Of a DNA stretch of 64,000 nucleotides, positions 33,386 to 45,217 are shown in pieces (within the stretch, counting starts at the first letter, position 1; every line of letters starts with the position of its first letter). The translations under genes were made by a program, and so were the position numbers. The notes below the pieces were generated by a model. It ran no database searches and had not been told where the DNA came from. It worked only from the letters and a program-made list of their open reading frames with translations. Source of the stretch: Haberlea rhodopensis (Eukaryota; Streptophyta; Magnoliopsida; Lamiales; Gesneriaceae); the NCBI GenBank assembly GCA_907163345.1, contig CAJQUN010001278.1, positions 1-64,000 on the forward strand. The letters run 5' to 3'.

Positions 33386-34420
33386 TTATTTTCTAGAAGA
33401 CTGAGACGGAGGCGGCCTGAAGTCTTTCTTCTTTTTCCCCTTTTTGTCAGCAGCAATCTCTTGAAGAAAGTCGACAACTTGTGCTAGCTGCGCGCTGATA
33501 GCGTCAAGACGAACGTCTTGAGCGCGGAGGAAATTGGCAACAGATGCTCTGACTTCAGTGGCTAGTTCGATCTGCTCTTTTCTCAGACTGTTCTTATAAG
33601 AGGCTTGTTGAGAAAACAGATCGTTTATGCCTCGCTGAAGGCTTCCGATACTGGCAGTCATCTTCTCTTTGAATGAATCAAAGTCCAAAGCTGTAAGCCT
33701 CTGACCTTGATGAACTTCAAGAATGCGTTGAGAGAGTGACAAGCAGTTGTCAGAGAGATGCTGAAGAGTCCTTGCCATAAATGGAGGTGCATCAGATTGT
33801 CGGCTGGGAGAGCGATCTGATGAGGACAAGGCCTGTTCATCGTCTTCAGCAACCGGGACAAGTGAAGATACAGCAACTTGGTGACTTTCGGACCGGATCA
33901 AGGTGACCAGATCTGAAAAAAATGTTTGAATGAAAGCCATATCTTCATCTAAGTGGATTGGAGGAGTGCTTGGTCTGGAGGGCTCCTCAATCTGGAGAGC
34001 TGCAACAACGGTGGACACCACCAGATCCGGATCGACGACATCTGGAGCGCCAACTGTTGCAAGTTCTACTGTTGGACTGATTTGAACGAGGGAGACTGAT
34101 GACCCCAAAGGAATAGATGTTGTTGGAGAGTCCAACAAGACATTCAAGGGTTCATCATCTATCGCAGACGGAGCATTAGGCAATGGCTGCTCTGCTGTCT
34201 GTTCTGGTACTTGCTTTGCAGTCTGATCTGGTATTTGCTCTGCAGTCTGATCTGCTGCTGGCTCGGCTGTCTGTTCTGCTGCATCAGAATGAATAACCTC
34301 AACGAAAGGTTCTGCCATAGTCTTGCTTGCAGAGGGATGATCCGGGCTGGTTGTGGGAGTGGATACACTGAGCTTCTGTCGTTGAAAACGGACAGCTAAG
34401 TGAAGAGCATGAACATCCAT
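33386..34420 (-). CDS. Copia C env-like region, downstream ORF
   Basis: 344 residues in the same frame as the 486-residue ORF just upstream, separated from it only by TAA and two codons. The N-terminal third has an acidic repeat of six-residue style (DQTAEQ, DQTAKQ, EQTAEQ). The middle contains serine/proline-rich stretches. The C-terminus looks helical (VRASVANFLRAQDVRLDAISAQLAQVVDFLQ) and ends KKGKKKKDFRPPPSQSSRK. No transmembrane segment is obvious, so 'env-like' refers to position only. It may be the C-terminal half of one protein interrupted by a nonsense mutation. Confidence 0.75.
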   Translation of the reverse strand: MDVHALHLAVRFQRQKLSVSTPTTSPDHPSASKTMAEPFVEVIHSDAAEQTAEPAADQTAEQIPDQTAKQVPEQTAEQPLPNAPSAIDDEPLNVLLDSPTTSIPLGSSVSLVQISPTVELATVGAPDVVDPDLVVSTVVAALQIEEPSRPSTPPIHLDEDMAFIQTFFSDLVTLIRSESHQVAVSSLVPVAEDDEQALSSSDRSPSRQSDAPPFMARTLQHLSDNCLSLSQRILEVHQGQRLTALDFDSFKEKMTASIGSLQRGINDLFSQQASYKNSLRKEQIELATEVRASVANFLRAQDVRLDAISAQLAQVVDFLQEIAADKKGKKKKDFRPPPSQSSRK

Positions 34421-34426
34421 CTCTAA

Positions 34427-35887
34427 TTAAGCAATAACAGCCCCATCATCTCTGGCAGTTGGAGCAAGCGGATCGAAGTTCTGTTTCTTAGCAGCTAGGA
34501 TCAGAGTGGCCAGATTGAATCTTTGATTAGCCGTAAATAGCTCTTTGCGCTGCACGGCAAGCCGAACATCATCAGTCTCTGTTCCTTTCAGAACTTCCTC
34601 TTTCATCTTCTTCAGTCTGCTCAACTTACCGAAGAATAACTCAATGTGGTTGATAGTTCGGTACTGGACATATTCATCAAAGACCACAATGAGTGCCTTT
34701 ACCTTCTCATCAACATCCTCCATAGCGATGTCGATGGCTGTCTGCGCTGCAGATTTGGGTTTGGAGGAGAGGGGTTCGGAGAGAATGGCTTTTCCATTGC
34801 CGGTGGAGGAAGGGGACTTGATCCCTGATTGGGTATAATCTCGCAACTCAGTGATAACAATCCCTTTCACCACGGGAATGGTAGAGGGAAGTCTAACGGT
34901 GACTTTGGGTGCAAGGGTTGAAGCTTGTGAAGGTTTGATGGAAGGTTGGGGTGCAGGGGTGGCTTTAGTTGGAGGCAATATGGGTAAGGCTTTGAGGGGT
35001 AATGTTTTGCTGGGCTTGGTAATCTGGGTTCTTGGCTTTTTGGGAAGTGGCTTGGTTGGTGGCGAGGGAGCAGACTGAGTTTCTTCCGAATCAGTCTGGA
35101 TGGTCAGCTTTCGCTTGACGCGAGGTTTGCGCGCAACAACTTGTTCTTTGCCCTTCTCAATCTTGACTGCAGCCAGAGTAGCAGGAGTAGGCGGAGCACT
35201 CTTGGACTTCAGCAATGCAAGTCCTTTGGAGTTTAGAATCTTAAAGGGGCTGAGAGCGGACTGCTTTCCCAGCTCGATGTCCAAAGACTCCAGTAGCTTG
35301 CTGAGAGGAACAGCAAAGCATACAGCTTGTTTCGATGCAATCACTGTTTCCATCAGAACTCCAAACAGAATCACGGACCAGTTCATCTTCTGTCCGGATA
35401 TTATAGCCGCCATAGCCCTGAACTTTTCTGCGGTTACATCGTCAAAACTTCCTGCCTTGCCCAAAATAGGCTTACCCACTATTTCGCACAGCACCTGGAA
35501 ATGGAAGAGCATTTCCTTCTTCTTAAACGATGGTTGCAGGCGGTGGCCAAGAATAGATATCTTCCCTTGAAGATCTGAGAGTGACGCTTGAGGAATTTGT
35601 CCAAACTCCGTCAGTCCGGAACAGGGGAGGCCAAAGGTTTTGGCCAGCGTCATCGGCGAGATCTCAAATGATTTGCCCTTAACAGTAGTGGATATAGATG
35701 TCTTCTGGGAGACGGCATTGGCGAAAAGTTCGCGGATTTCTGATTCATAAACAACGGTGCCGCACTCCAGAAAGTTCCTTAAACCAGATGATTCCAAAGC
35801 TCTGAAGATGGACACCATCTCTGCATCTTCTGCCCTGTAAATATCATTGAACTCAACGGAGAGAGAGTTATGAGTGATGGTAGCCAT
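34427..35887 (-). CDS. Copia C env-like region, upstream ORF
   Basis: 486 residues lying between RNase H (ending 36267) and the next ORF. The first 230 residues look globular (MATITHNSLSVEFND..., LAKTFGLPCSGLTEFGQ, MNWSVILFGVLMETV). The rest is lysine/proline-rich and low-complexity. From memory the N-terminal half resembles proteins predicted in large numbers in Dorcoceras (Gesneriaceae), probably also from such elements. No catalytic motif was recognised. Role unknown; Sirevirus env-like proteins have no proven function. Confidence 0.75.
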   Translation of the reverse strand: MATITHNSLSVEFNDIYRAEDAEMVSIFRALESSGLRNFLECGTVVYESEIRELFANAVSQKTSISTTVKGKSFEISPMTLAKTFGLPCSGLTEFGQIPQASLSDLQGKISILGHRLQPSFKKKEMLFHFQVLCEIVGKPILGKAGSFDDVTAEKFRAMAAIISGQKMNWSVILFGVLMETVIASKQAVCFAVPLSKLLESLDIELGKQSALSPFKILNSKGLALLKSKSAPPTPATLAAVKIEKGKEQVVARKPRVKRKLTIQTDSEETQSAPSPPTKPLPKKPRTQITKPSKTLPLKALPILPPTKATPAPQPSIKPSQASTLAPKVTVRLPSTIPVVKGIVITELRDYTQSGIKSPSSTGNGKAILSEPLSSKPKSAAQTAIDIAMEDVDEKVKALIVVFDEYVQYRTINHIELFFGKLSRLKKMKEEVLKGTETDDVRLAVQRKELFTANQRFNLATLILAAKKQNFDPLAPTARDDGAVIA

Positions 35888-36266
35888 TGGAGTGAAATTA
35901 AACGAATGCGAAGATTTAGGAGAGTGAGAGAGTAAGAAAACAGATAGCGGTAATTTGTAAAAAGTGAAATATGTTCAGCCCGCTAAATAGGAGAGAGAAG
36001 ACACGTGTCTTTATCTCGATGACTGATGATAAGAAATTTAAAAATAAACTGTCAGGATAACAGATAGTTAAGGCGGTTAAAATGCGATCAGTCCGGGCTG
36101 TTTTTGTAAAAGAAATAAAGTATTGACCAGACAGATCATGGGATAACATCAGATTGACATAGATCGGTCTGAAAGTTCGGACCGGTCTGTGTCTTTCTGA
36201 ACATTGTATTATCGATCTGTGGTAACAAAAATCTTTAAGTGCGAAAGTAAGAGAACATCTAAACTA

Positions 36267-38131
36267 TTAAGATAAGTCAATTAAACCAAGAATTTGACGA
36301 AAATAATTAAACTTAGCCTCTGGGAGCGGTTTGGTGAAGATGTCTGCTGCTTGCTGCTCTGTTGAGATGTGCTCGATCCGAATTTCCTTTTTGCCAACAT
36401 GATCTCGAATAAAGTGATGGCGTATATCAATGTGCTTTGTTCGAGAGTGCAAAACTGGATTATACGTTATAGCGATTGCACTTGTGTTGTCGCAAAATAT
36501 CGGAGAGTCAACAGCTTGGATGCCATAGTCTTTGAGCTGGTGTTGAATCCAGAGCATTTGAGCGCAACAGCTTCCAGCGGCTAGATACTCTGCTTCAGCT
36601 GTGGATGTGGCAATCGATGTCTGCTTTTTACTGAACCAAGAGATCAATCTTTCACCTAGAAATTGACATGTTCCACTGGTGCTTTTACGATCAATCTTAC
36701 ACCCAGCGTAGTCTGCGTCGGAAAATATCCGATCAAGCTGAAGTTTGAATCTTTGGAGTACCAAAGACCAACGTTCTGAGATCCTTTTAAGTATTTCAGA
36801 ATACGCTTGGCAGCAATAAAATGTGATTGCTTTGGTTCTGACTGAAATCTGGCCCACATACAGACTGAGAACATAATATCAGGCCGGCTCGCTGTAAGAT
36901 ACAATAGCGATCCGATTAGTCCTCTATACATGGTTACTTCAACTGCCGTTCCCCCTTCATCTTTGTCTAACTTGATTGTTGGACTCATTGGAGTTGATGC
37001 AGTTGAGCATGTTTCCATTCCAAATCTCTTGAGGAGCTCTTTGGTATACTTGGTCTGGTTGATGAAAATACCATTGCTAAGCTGTTTTACTTGAAGACCC
37101 AAAAAGAATGAAAGTTCTCCCATCATGCTCATCTCAAACTGTCCCTGCATTAACTTAGAAAATTTCTCGCACAATTTGGGGTTAGTTGACCCAAAGATTA
37201 TGTCATCAACGTAAATCTGAACTAATAGGGTATGTTCCCCCTTAATAAATTTAAAGAGAGTTTTATCTACTGAGCCGATCTGAAAATCATGGTTCAGCAG
37301 AAATTGAGATAGAGTGTCATACCAGGCTCTTGGAGCTTGTTTCAGACCATACACTGATTTATTCAGTAGATACACATGATTGGGATGCAAATGGTCCTGA
37401 AATCCAGGTGGTTGCTCAATGTAGACTTCTTCCTGAAGCTTTCCATTAAGAAAAGCGCTCTTAACGTCCATCTGATATACTTTGAAGTCTTTAAAGGCAG
37501 CATATGCAAGAAAGATTCGGATGGCTTCAAGTCTGGCGACTGGTGCAAATGATTCATCGAAGTCGATTCCTTCTTCTTGTCTGAATCCTTGTGCCACCAG
37601 TCTGGCTTTGTTTCTAACCACAGTTCCATCTGCGTCCAGCTTATTTCTGAAAACCCATCTGGTTCCAATGACAGGCAGATCGCTTGGTCTGGGGGTTAAA
37701 CTCCAAACTTGATTTTGTTCGAATTGATTTAGCTCTTCTTGCATGGCCTTAATCCAGTTGAAATCAGTTAGAGCTTCATCGATCTTCTTAGGTTCCAGAG
37801 TAGATATGAAAGCAGCATGTGTGAATTCATCCATCATCTGTCCTCTGGTTCTGATCGGTGCAGAGGGACTACCAATCACTAGATTGGGTGGATGCTTCTT
37901 AGTCCATCGATAGCTTGACTCTGGATTGTCTGGTCCGGTCGGATGAGTAGTAGCAGCATGATCAGCATCTGCTTTAACATTTGAGTGAAGAACATCCGGA
38001 TCAGCTCGATCTGGAGAAGCTTCAATGGCTTGATCCGGTCTGTCTGGTACTTCTGGTTCTGGTGGATTGTCTCTTGACCTGTTAGCTACAATCTCATCAT
38101 CACTGTTAGCTTCGAGATGGATATTTTCCAT
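36267..38131 (-). pseudogene. Copia C reverse transcriptase and RNase H
   Basis: The ORF at 38131-36656 runs from the linker through WVFRNKLDADGT, MDVKSAFLNGKLQEEVYIEQ, SVYGLKQAPRAWY and catalytic YVDD (QIYVDDIIFGS) to the RNase H start. A two-base expansion of a T run near 36725 shifts the frame. The ORF at 36857-36267 then carries DADYAGCKIDRKSTSG, EAEYLAAGSCCAQ, RTKHIDIRHHFIRDHV and AADIFTKPLP. Apart from that frameshift both domains look complete, so decay is recent or light. Confidence 0.9.
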
Positions 38132-38968
38132 CTGATTTTGAATTGATTCTTTGTTGCCCTCAACACATAAAGATTCATCAAAAACTACATGAACAGATTC
38201 TTCTACAGTTAAGGTTCGATTATTAAAAATTCGATAGGCTTTGCTAGTTGATGAATATCCTAAAAATATTCCATTATCTGACTTAGCTTCAAATGCTGTA
38301 AGATGATTCTTACCATTGTTATGAACGAAGCATTTACAGCCAAAAATATGAAGGTGAGAATAGACGGTCTGTTACCAGTCCATATTTCATAAGGGGTGAG
38401 GTTCAGCTTCTTGTTGATCATGGATCGATTTGAGTGTACTAAGCAGTGTTTACAGCTTCTGCCCAGAACTTTTGCGAAATTCCAGAATCAGCAAGCATTG
38501 TTCTTGCTGCTTCCTTGAGCGTTCTGTTTCTTCGTTCTGCAACTCCATTCTGTTGAGGAGTTCGAGCGGCTGAAAACTCATGCTTGATTCCATGATCTTC
38601 TAGAATGGATTCAAGATTCTGATTTGAAAACTCAGTGCATTTGTCACTACGAATCCTGTCTATGCTGGATGATTTCTCGTTCTGAGTGCGTTTCAGCAGC
38701 TTGATCAACTTCGGACCGGTCTGATCTTTACTGCTCAAAAATATAGTCCATGTAAAGCCTGAGTAATCATCAATAACAACAAGAGTATACCGCATTCCCC
38801 CTAAACTTGTTATTGGTATAGGACCAAACAAGTCCATATGCAATAATTCTAAACAGCGGGATGAGGATTTGGCATTCTTGTTTTTGAAGGATGATCTGAT
38901 CTGTTTGCCCATTTGGCAAGCTTCGCAGATCTTATCCTTAGCAAAATCGATCTTGGGCAGACCGATGC
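38132..38968 (-). pseudogene. Copia C integrase and HHCC segment, truncated
   Basis: The ORF at 39026-38439 (its first residues are array sequence) reads KICEACQMGKQIRSSF, HMDLFGPIPI, TLVVIDDYSGFTW, RSDKCTEF, ARTPQQNGVAERRNRTLKEA and KFWAEAVNTA. These are the HHCC cysteines and the DDE core. RSDKCTEF has C where G is usual. From about 38438 to 38132 the frame is broken. Upstream codons beyond GLPKIDF are missing and replaced by the tandem array. Confidence 0.9.
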
Positions 38969-40090
38969 TAAAGCCCAGGTGTATGAGGCCCTGGCAACAA
39001 TTAAAAGTGCAGGTCATCCCTGTCACTAAAGCCCAGGTGTATGAGGCCCTGGCACCAATTAAAAGTGCAGGTCATCCCTGTCACTAAGGCCCAGGTGTAT
39101 GAGGCCCTGACAACAATTAAAAGCACAGGTCCGCCCTGCATGCTAAAGCCCAGGTGTATGAGGCCCTGACAACAATTAAAAGTGCAGGTCATCCCTGTCA
39201 CTAAAGCCCAGGTGTATGAGGCCCTGGCACCAATTAAAAGTGCAGGTCATCCCTGTCACTAAAGCCCAGGTGTATGAGGCCCTGGCAACAATTAAAAGCA
39301 CAGGTCCGCCCTGCATGCTAAAGCCCAGGTGTATGAGGCCCTGGCAACAATTAAAAGTACAGGTCATCCCTGTCACTAAAGCCCAGGTGTATGAGGCCCT
39401 AGCACCAATTAAAAGTGCAGGTCATCCCTGTCACTAAAGCCCAGGTGTATGAGGCCCTGGCACCAATTAAAAGCACAGGTCCGCCCTGCATGCTAAAGCC
39501 CAGGTGTATGAGGCCCTGGCACCAATTAAAAGTGCAGGTCATCCCTGTCACTAAAGCCCAGGTGTATGAGGCCCTGGCAACAATTAAAAGCACAGGTCAG
39601 CCCTGCATGCTAAAGCCCAGTGTATGAGGCCCTGGCAACAATTAAAAGTGCAGGTCATCCCTGTCACTAAAGCCCAGGTGTATGAGGCCCTGGCAACAAT
39701 TAAAAGTGCAGGTCATCCCTGTCACTAAAGCCCAGGTGTATGAGGCTCTGGCAACAATTAAAAGCACAGGTCCGCCCTGCATGCTAAAGCTCAGGTGTAT
39801 GAGGCCCTGGCAACAATTAAAAGTGCAGGTCATCCCTGTCACTAAAGCCCAGGTGTATGAGGCCCTGGCAACAATTAAAAGTGCAGGTCATCCCTGTCAC
39901 TAAAACCCAGGTGTATGAGGCCCTGGCAACAATTAAGAGCACAGGTTCGCCCTGCATGCTAAAGCCCAGGTGTATGAGGCCCTGGTAACAATTAAAAGTG
40001 CAGGTCATCCCTGTCACTAAAGCCCAGGTGTATGAGGCCCTGGCACCAGTTAAAAGTGCAAGTCATCTCTGCATCATAAAGCCCGGGTGT
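38969..40090. repeat. Satellite-like tandem array, 58/59-bp unit, 175-bp higher-order period
   Basis: About 19 units, each starting TAAAGCCCAGGTGTATGAGG. Type A (58 bp) ends ...GCAGGTCATCCCTGTCAC. Type B (59 bp) ends ...ACAGGTCCGCCCTGCATGC. The order is AAB AAB AAB AB AAB AAB A and then a decayed A and a partial unit, so the true period is a trimer of 175 bp. Units are nearly identical. The open frames here are artefacts of the repeat. It abuts the broken integrase of Copia C at 38968. Confidence 0.95.
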
Positions 40091-42606
40091 ATGAGCGCAG
40101 GTCAAGAGGACATCATCTGCTTGTAATGATTATTTCGTGAGCTCGGGTCGAGTAAAACCTTTTTGCACGGTTGAGTATCTGTGGAGATTAACAGGTCAGC
40201 CATGTTTTAAGATTTAATTTTGTTAGAATTATTCTAGTCGTTATTGCACGACGGCCCTATGCGGCATTCAGTTCTACGCGTGGGATTATTTTTAAGTTGT
40301 ATTTTTTGGATCAATACAATGTAAAACCACGGGCCGGCTCGGCTGGTATAATTGGTCGGGACGTTCGTAAAGTTGCGATGGAAGCCATTCCTAACAAGTA
40401 AAATCAATTGCTTGTATATGAATTCAATCCAGATCTTCTGCTCTACGTAGTGTTCGGATATTCACGACCAGGAGGATTCTCTTTCGGATAGGCCCTGTCT
40501 GAAAGGTTCAATGAGTACATGGATGACATTCATATTTGAATAAAATTTAAAGATGACCAAATATAGATAAGTCACTCGTTTACATACAAGAATAGGCGAT
40601 GCAACACAATTATGGAGATGAGAGATCTGAAGCAGGAACGATTGCATCTCAAAGATTTTGCAGTTGGTTTCACAAAATCCGGGTGGATCGTGACAATAAC
40701 AGAAAATAAGTCAAACAACCAGTGACTCAGCTTCACCTAGGCCTCCATTTAAAGGACTCAAAGGCAACCGTCACTGCCTATGCTGCAAAAAGTGAAACAA
40801 AAAGGCATCAAAACTAGTATCAGTATTAAAGGAGAATTGTCGTGCTATAATAAATGTCTAAGCATTGAAGGAGTATTAAATATTTCATCACCGAAGAAAA
40901 AGGGTAATTTGCAGGCTACTGGGATGAAGGGCGGAATTGGCCATGACAAAGAACTAACCCAAGAAAAATTCAACAAAGAACGAGCATCCGAAACTAAATG
41001 TACAAGAACTCATTCCTGCAGCCTCAATCGATTGAAGAACACCAAGAAATTATATTATGGGGTCAAATAAACAAAGCCAACAACTGGCCCCCCTTTGATT
41101 TGCTGCACAAATTGGTTCAGAGGGCAACAATCATTGACATTGAGACAACCTAGCGAGTGAAAAAAATTAAAGATATTTACATCCACGGCAGAACAAACAA
41201 AAAAATCTTTTAAAGTTTAAACCTTTTCATTTAATATAACAAGTTAACCATCAAACCCAACGAGGATTCTTAGATCCAGACTCAGCCAGTCTTCCTTGTC
41301 AGTTGTCACTGTATCGAGCAATCTGCGTTGTGGTGCAAATTAAGCGTATTATGTTCGTTATTTGACACACAGTTCACATTCTCTTCAAAGAATGATCGTC
41401 TTACTTCAGATTTATTAGTAAATAGTTTTTCTGCCGTAAGGTACAGGCAAGTTGGAGCAACTGTTGCTTCCATTCGATTGTCAATCGTCGGTTGCATCCT
41501 ATTCGCCCTTATGTGTATGTCCTGTATTCATCTGTTTTTTTTTTTTTTCTACTACACCAAATATTCATCATACATATGTCATATTGCTCAAACGACTTTC
41601 TGATTATGTCCATTTTATTATATCCCTCTGTTTATTGTCTTATATCACACGTATCGATTTGCAATCATGAGTCACTTGGCGGAAACGACTTTCTAATTAT
41701 GTTCGTTTTGTGCGTGCGTACCATCTTATATACAGCTTCTGCAAGTCCTAGGCTTGCTACAATAGAACAAAGTGGTGGAATTTACTTAATGAATTGAAAT
41801 TAAACTTCGAAAAACCGAAAATGAAGGGCTAAATTTCTAGAGACAGAAATCGTCACACGTTAGCGTCGATCGATCGCTGCCATGGGAGAAAACAAATCTG
41901 GAGGCGGCGATTGATCGTCGCGTACATAAGCAGATTTTTCTGCAGATGCGTCCATTCGCGTGTTGTTGCGGTTTTTTCATGAATTGGTGTATCCAAATGA
42001 TGTCTATTGATGATATCTCTTGGATTAATATAAATATAATATCTCATATGAATCAAAAACACTAGAATTTTCGAAATCAAAGCATCATACATTGAGAGAA
42101 AAGCAAGAACAAAAGTGCACTTGCATCATTCTTATATCTTGTTCTAAAAGGAAGAGTGTTCACAACATTTGTCGTTTGTAATATTTGTGATTTGTAGTGC
42201 AACTATCACAAGTAGAATTTGTTGTTTCTTGGGGGAAAATTGTCATATACCGTACACACCGTTAGCAGGGCAAAATCTTCTTAAAGACAAAGTGTCAAAC
42301 ACTTGCCTCGACTTGATATTGTTTCTATCATACTTTCCAACACCCGTTGTATCAAAGCAATGACAAACGCATACAATGCACCTGACAACAACACAAAGTT
42401 TGTCATAGGTTTCTCAATCTTCGTGGGACTTTCGGTTCCAAGGTATTTGTAGAATTCAAAGAATAAATTCTTGTATTGATATAATCAAGTATTCTCATAT
42501 ATATACAACTCAAATATTAACTCCCTACTGTATTAAAACTCTAAGTCTATAACTCCTAAATCTAGGAATAAAATCAGATTTGATTTACAACAAATTGTAT
42601 CCTAAT
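40091..42606. other. Unclassified repeat-like DNA
   Basis: 40140-40260 echoes the 13900-14120 repeat (AGGTCAGCCATGTT, TTAGAATTATT), so it may be the continuation of the array-bearing element. Bases 41860-41930 include a GATCGATC box (TCGATCGATCGCT). About 42420-42606 is probably the 3' LTR of Copia I, followed on the minus strand by a purine-rich TTGAGGGGAGT. No host gene was recognised. Confidence 0.5.
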
Positions 42607-44206
42607 CTATACTCCCCTCAAGATTGGCTTAGATATTGATCATTCCAAGCTTGCCCACAAAAAATTCATGTGTTTCTTCTGATAATCCTTTTGTAAGAAG
42701 ATCAGCTAGTTGATGAGAGGTGGTAACATATTCAATGTTGATAATTCTCTCATCCAACTTATCTTTTATGAAGTGACGATCAACTTCATGTTTTGTTCGG
42801 TCATGATGAACAGAATTGTGAGCTATATTGATCGTAGATTTATTGTCACAATAAAGTTGCATAGACCCTCTGTAGTCTGTCTTTAATGCATTCATTATTC
42901 TTCTAAGTCATATTAGTTCACAAACTCCATTAGACATTGCCCTATACTCCGCCTCTGCACTACTCTTGCAACAACAGTTTGTTTCTTACTACACCAGGTT
43001 ACTAAATTTCCCCATACAAATGTACAATACCCAGAGGTTGACTTTCGATCAGAGATTGATCATGCCCAATATGCATCAGTAAATGTGTATACTCTTCGAT
43101 CTTCAGTTTTTTCAAACAAAAGTCCTCTCCCAGGAGTTTGTTTTAGGTACTTTAAGATTCTATATACTGCATTAAGGTGACTTGACAAGGTGAATGCATA
43201 TATGGACTCACCAAACTGACCGCAAAAGCATTATCTGAACGAGTATGTGATAGATAGATGAGCTTTCCTACGAGACGCTGATATCTGCCGATATCCACGG
43301 GTTCTCCTTCAAACATTTTTTCTTTATTTCCTAACTCAGTTGGTGTCTTATTGGGCTTGCAACCCAACACACCCGTTTCTCTTAGGAAATCCAATGTATA
43401 TTTCCTTTGAGTTACTGAGATATCTTTCTTGCTTCTGGCTATCTCCATTCCTAAAAAATATTTCAGCTCCCCAAGATCCTTCTTCAAATTCGTTGCCATT
43501 GACCGCTTAATAATCTCGAGTTCTAAGTTATTCTTCCTTGTGACAATGATAACATCAACATATACTATGAGAACAACGATCTTACAATTCTCTGAATGTT
43601 TGATGAATAGTGTACGACCGGCTTGCCCCTGACTATATCCAAGATTTTTAATTCCTGGAGAATCTATCAAACCATGCTCTTGGAGACTGCTTTAGTCCAT
43701 ATAGAGATTCGTGAAGCTTGCACACAACATGTTTACCCCCTTTTCAAATCCTAGTGGTGACTTATATAGACTTCCTCTTCAAGATCCTCATTAAAGAAAG
43801 CATTTTTTATATCAAGCTGATGAAGTGGCCAATCAAGATTAACCACAATGGATAGAAGTATTCCCACAGTATTGAGTTTTGCAACTGGAGCAAAAATTTT
43901 GGTATTGTATATTCCATAGGTTTGAGTGAAAACCTCTTGCCACTAATCGTGCTTCATATCTTTCAATTGTCCCATATGATTTATAAATGACTGTGAAAAC
44001 CCATTCTTCCCTTGTGGTAATTCCACTAAGCTCCGGATATTATTTTGTTTAAGGGCTTCCATATCTTCAAATACAGCCATTTTCCACTTAGGGACATCTA
44101 GAGCTTCTTGAATAAACCTGGGAATCATAACACTTGACAAACTAGAGGTAAAAGCACGAAATGAGGGAGTAAGCTGTGAGTAGGAAACAAATTTAGCAAT
44201 TGGATG
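42607..44206 (-). pseudogene. Copia I pol remains (RT and RNase H)
   Basis: The piece at 44140-43943 is the linker before RT. The piece at 43670-43152 is RT (LKKDLGELKYFLGMEIARS, RYQRLVGKLIYLSHTRSD). The piece at 42895-42629 is RNase H (YCDNKSTINIAHNSVHHDRTKHEVDRHFI, LADLLTKGL). In RT the active-site box reads YVDV instead of YVDD, so the second catalytic aspartate is gone. Gag and integrase are absent. The right edge meets the LTR remnant of element J at 44207. Confidence 0.85.
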
Positions 44207-45217
44207 ATATAGCTAATGTCATGGTATATATGGATAGATGACCACACATTGTAATCATTCAACCAATTAATCAATAAACTAGTTTCTTCTTCCCCAAGAT
44301 TTCTCTCTCAATTCCCAATCCCCAAATTCTTAATTCTTAGGAGATCGAGTGATCTCGAATCCACTCCCTACCATTGGTGCTCTCGTTCGTCGTTCTCATC
44401 CTCGTCGTTGCTTCGTAGTTCAATTTCGTTGATTTGAATCACTGAATTTTTTTTTGTAGAATTTTGGAATCGAATTCTGGTTCTGTGGAGATCGTTTGTT
44501 TCATTACCTCCGACGAATTAATTACTCTCGTTTCCATTTTGTTACTGTAATTCGTTGCATTAATCAATTTCTGGAGAGTGCGATATGTTCCTTCGTGAGT
44601 TCTCAATTGCAGATTAATCAATTGTTTCTCGTCAAGTTCTTCGCTCATTGATAATTTTTTCAAATCTTAATATTCGATTGGATTTCAATTGGTGTTATTT
44701 GTTGCTGCGTGCACTGCGATTGATTTCTTCGGTGCTTGCGGCGATTCCGGACAGAAACTTTGCCTTTGAGTGATGATCGGAAATTGTCTAGTGATCTGAA
44801 ATTTGTACATCAAATTGCTATCACTCTTTGTCACAACAGCTGGAATACCGATTATTGGACGAGAATTTGTTGACTTTGCTATTGTGGACTCGCACAGCAG
44901 ATTGAAGAGTTGTTGAATTGATCTCTTGGTTGCAATCTTCTCCAAGTTACGGCATCACCTCATATTAAATTTCATTTGTACACATTTTTTGTGAATTATC
45001 CGTGCGATTGGCGTGCCTTGCTTGTTCATGTGATTCATTGGTGTTTGCGATTGCAATTGCGAAGTGTTTGCAGTATTTGCACAAAAAACCATCAGTATGG
45101 GTTTTATCTTCGATGCTATGACGGATGTTGCTCTGTGCTTTCAGCCATCGGCTGCAAAATCACAATGGTCGTCGAATTCTTCAACTCCATTTCAGCAGCT
45201 TACGCCGATGCGAGTAG

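Larger units (their letters stand above)
31941..38968 (-). mobile_element. Sirevirus-like Copia element C, 5' end missing
   Basis: Minus-strand order is integrase, RT, RNase H, then two large ORFs after pol, polypurine tract and 3' LTR. Extra env-like coding sequence after pol is the hallmark of the Sirevirus (SIRE/Maximus) lineage. Gag, protease, PBS and 5' LTR are lost; the sequence jumps from the HHCC zinc finger into a tandem array at 38969. GTACG at 31936-31940 would be one TSD copy. Confidence 0.85.

Noticed and set aside
34211..35578. Several long plus-strand ORFs (up to 156 residues)
   Set aside because: Antisense shadows of the lysine/proline-rich env-like ORFs of Copia C.
39001..40017. 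Series of 64-73-residue ORFs on both strands in the array
   Set aside because: They repeat every 175 bp only because the DNA does; no start context or protein family fits.
38969..40090. Regular short repeats that could suggest a CRISPR array
   Set aside because: There are no unique spacers; the whole 58/59-bp unit repeats head to tail in a plant retrotransposon context.
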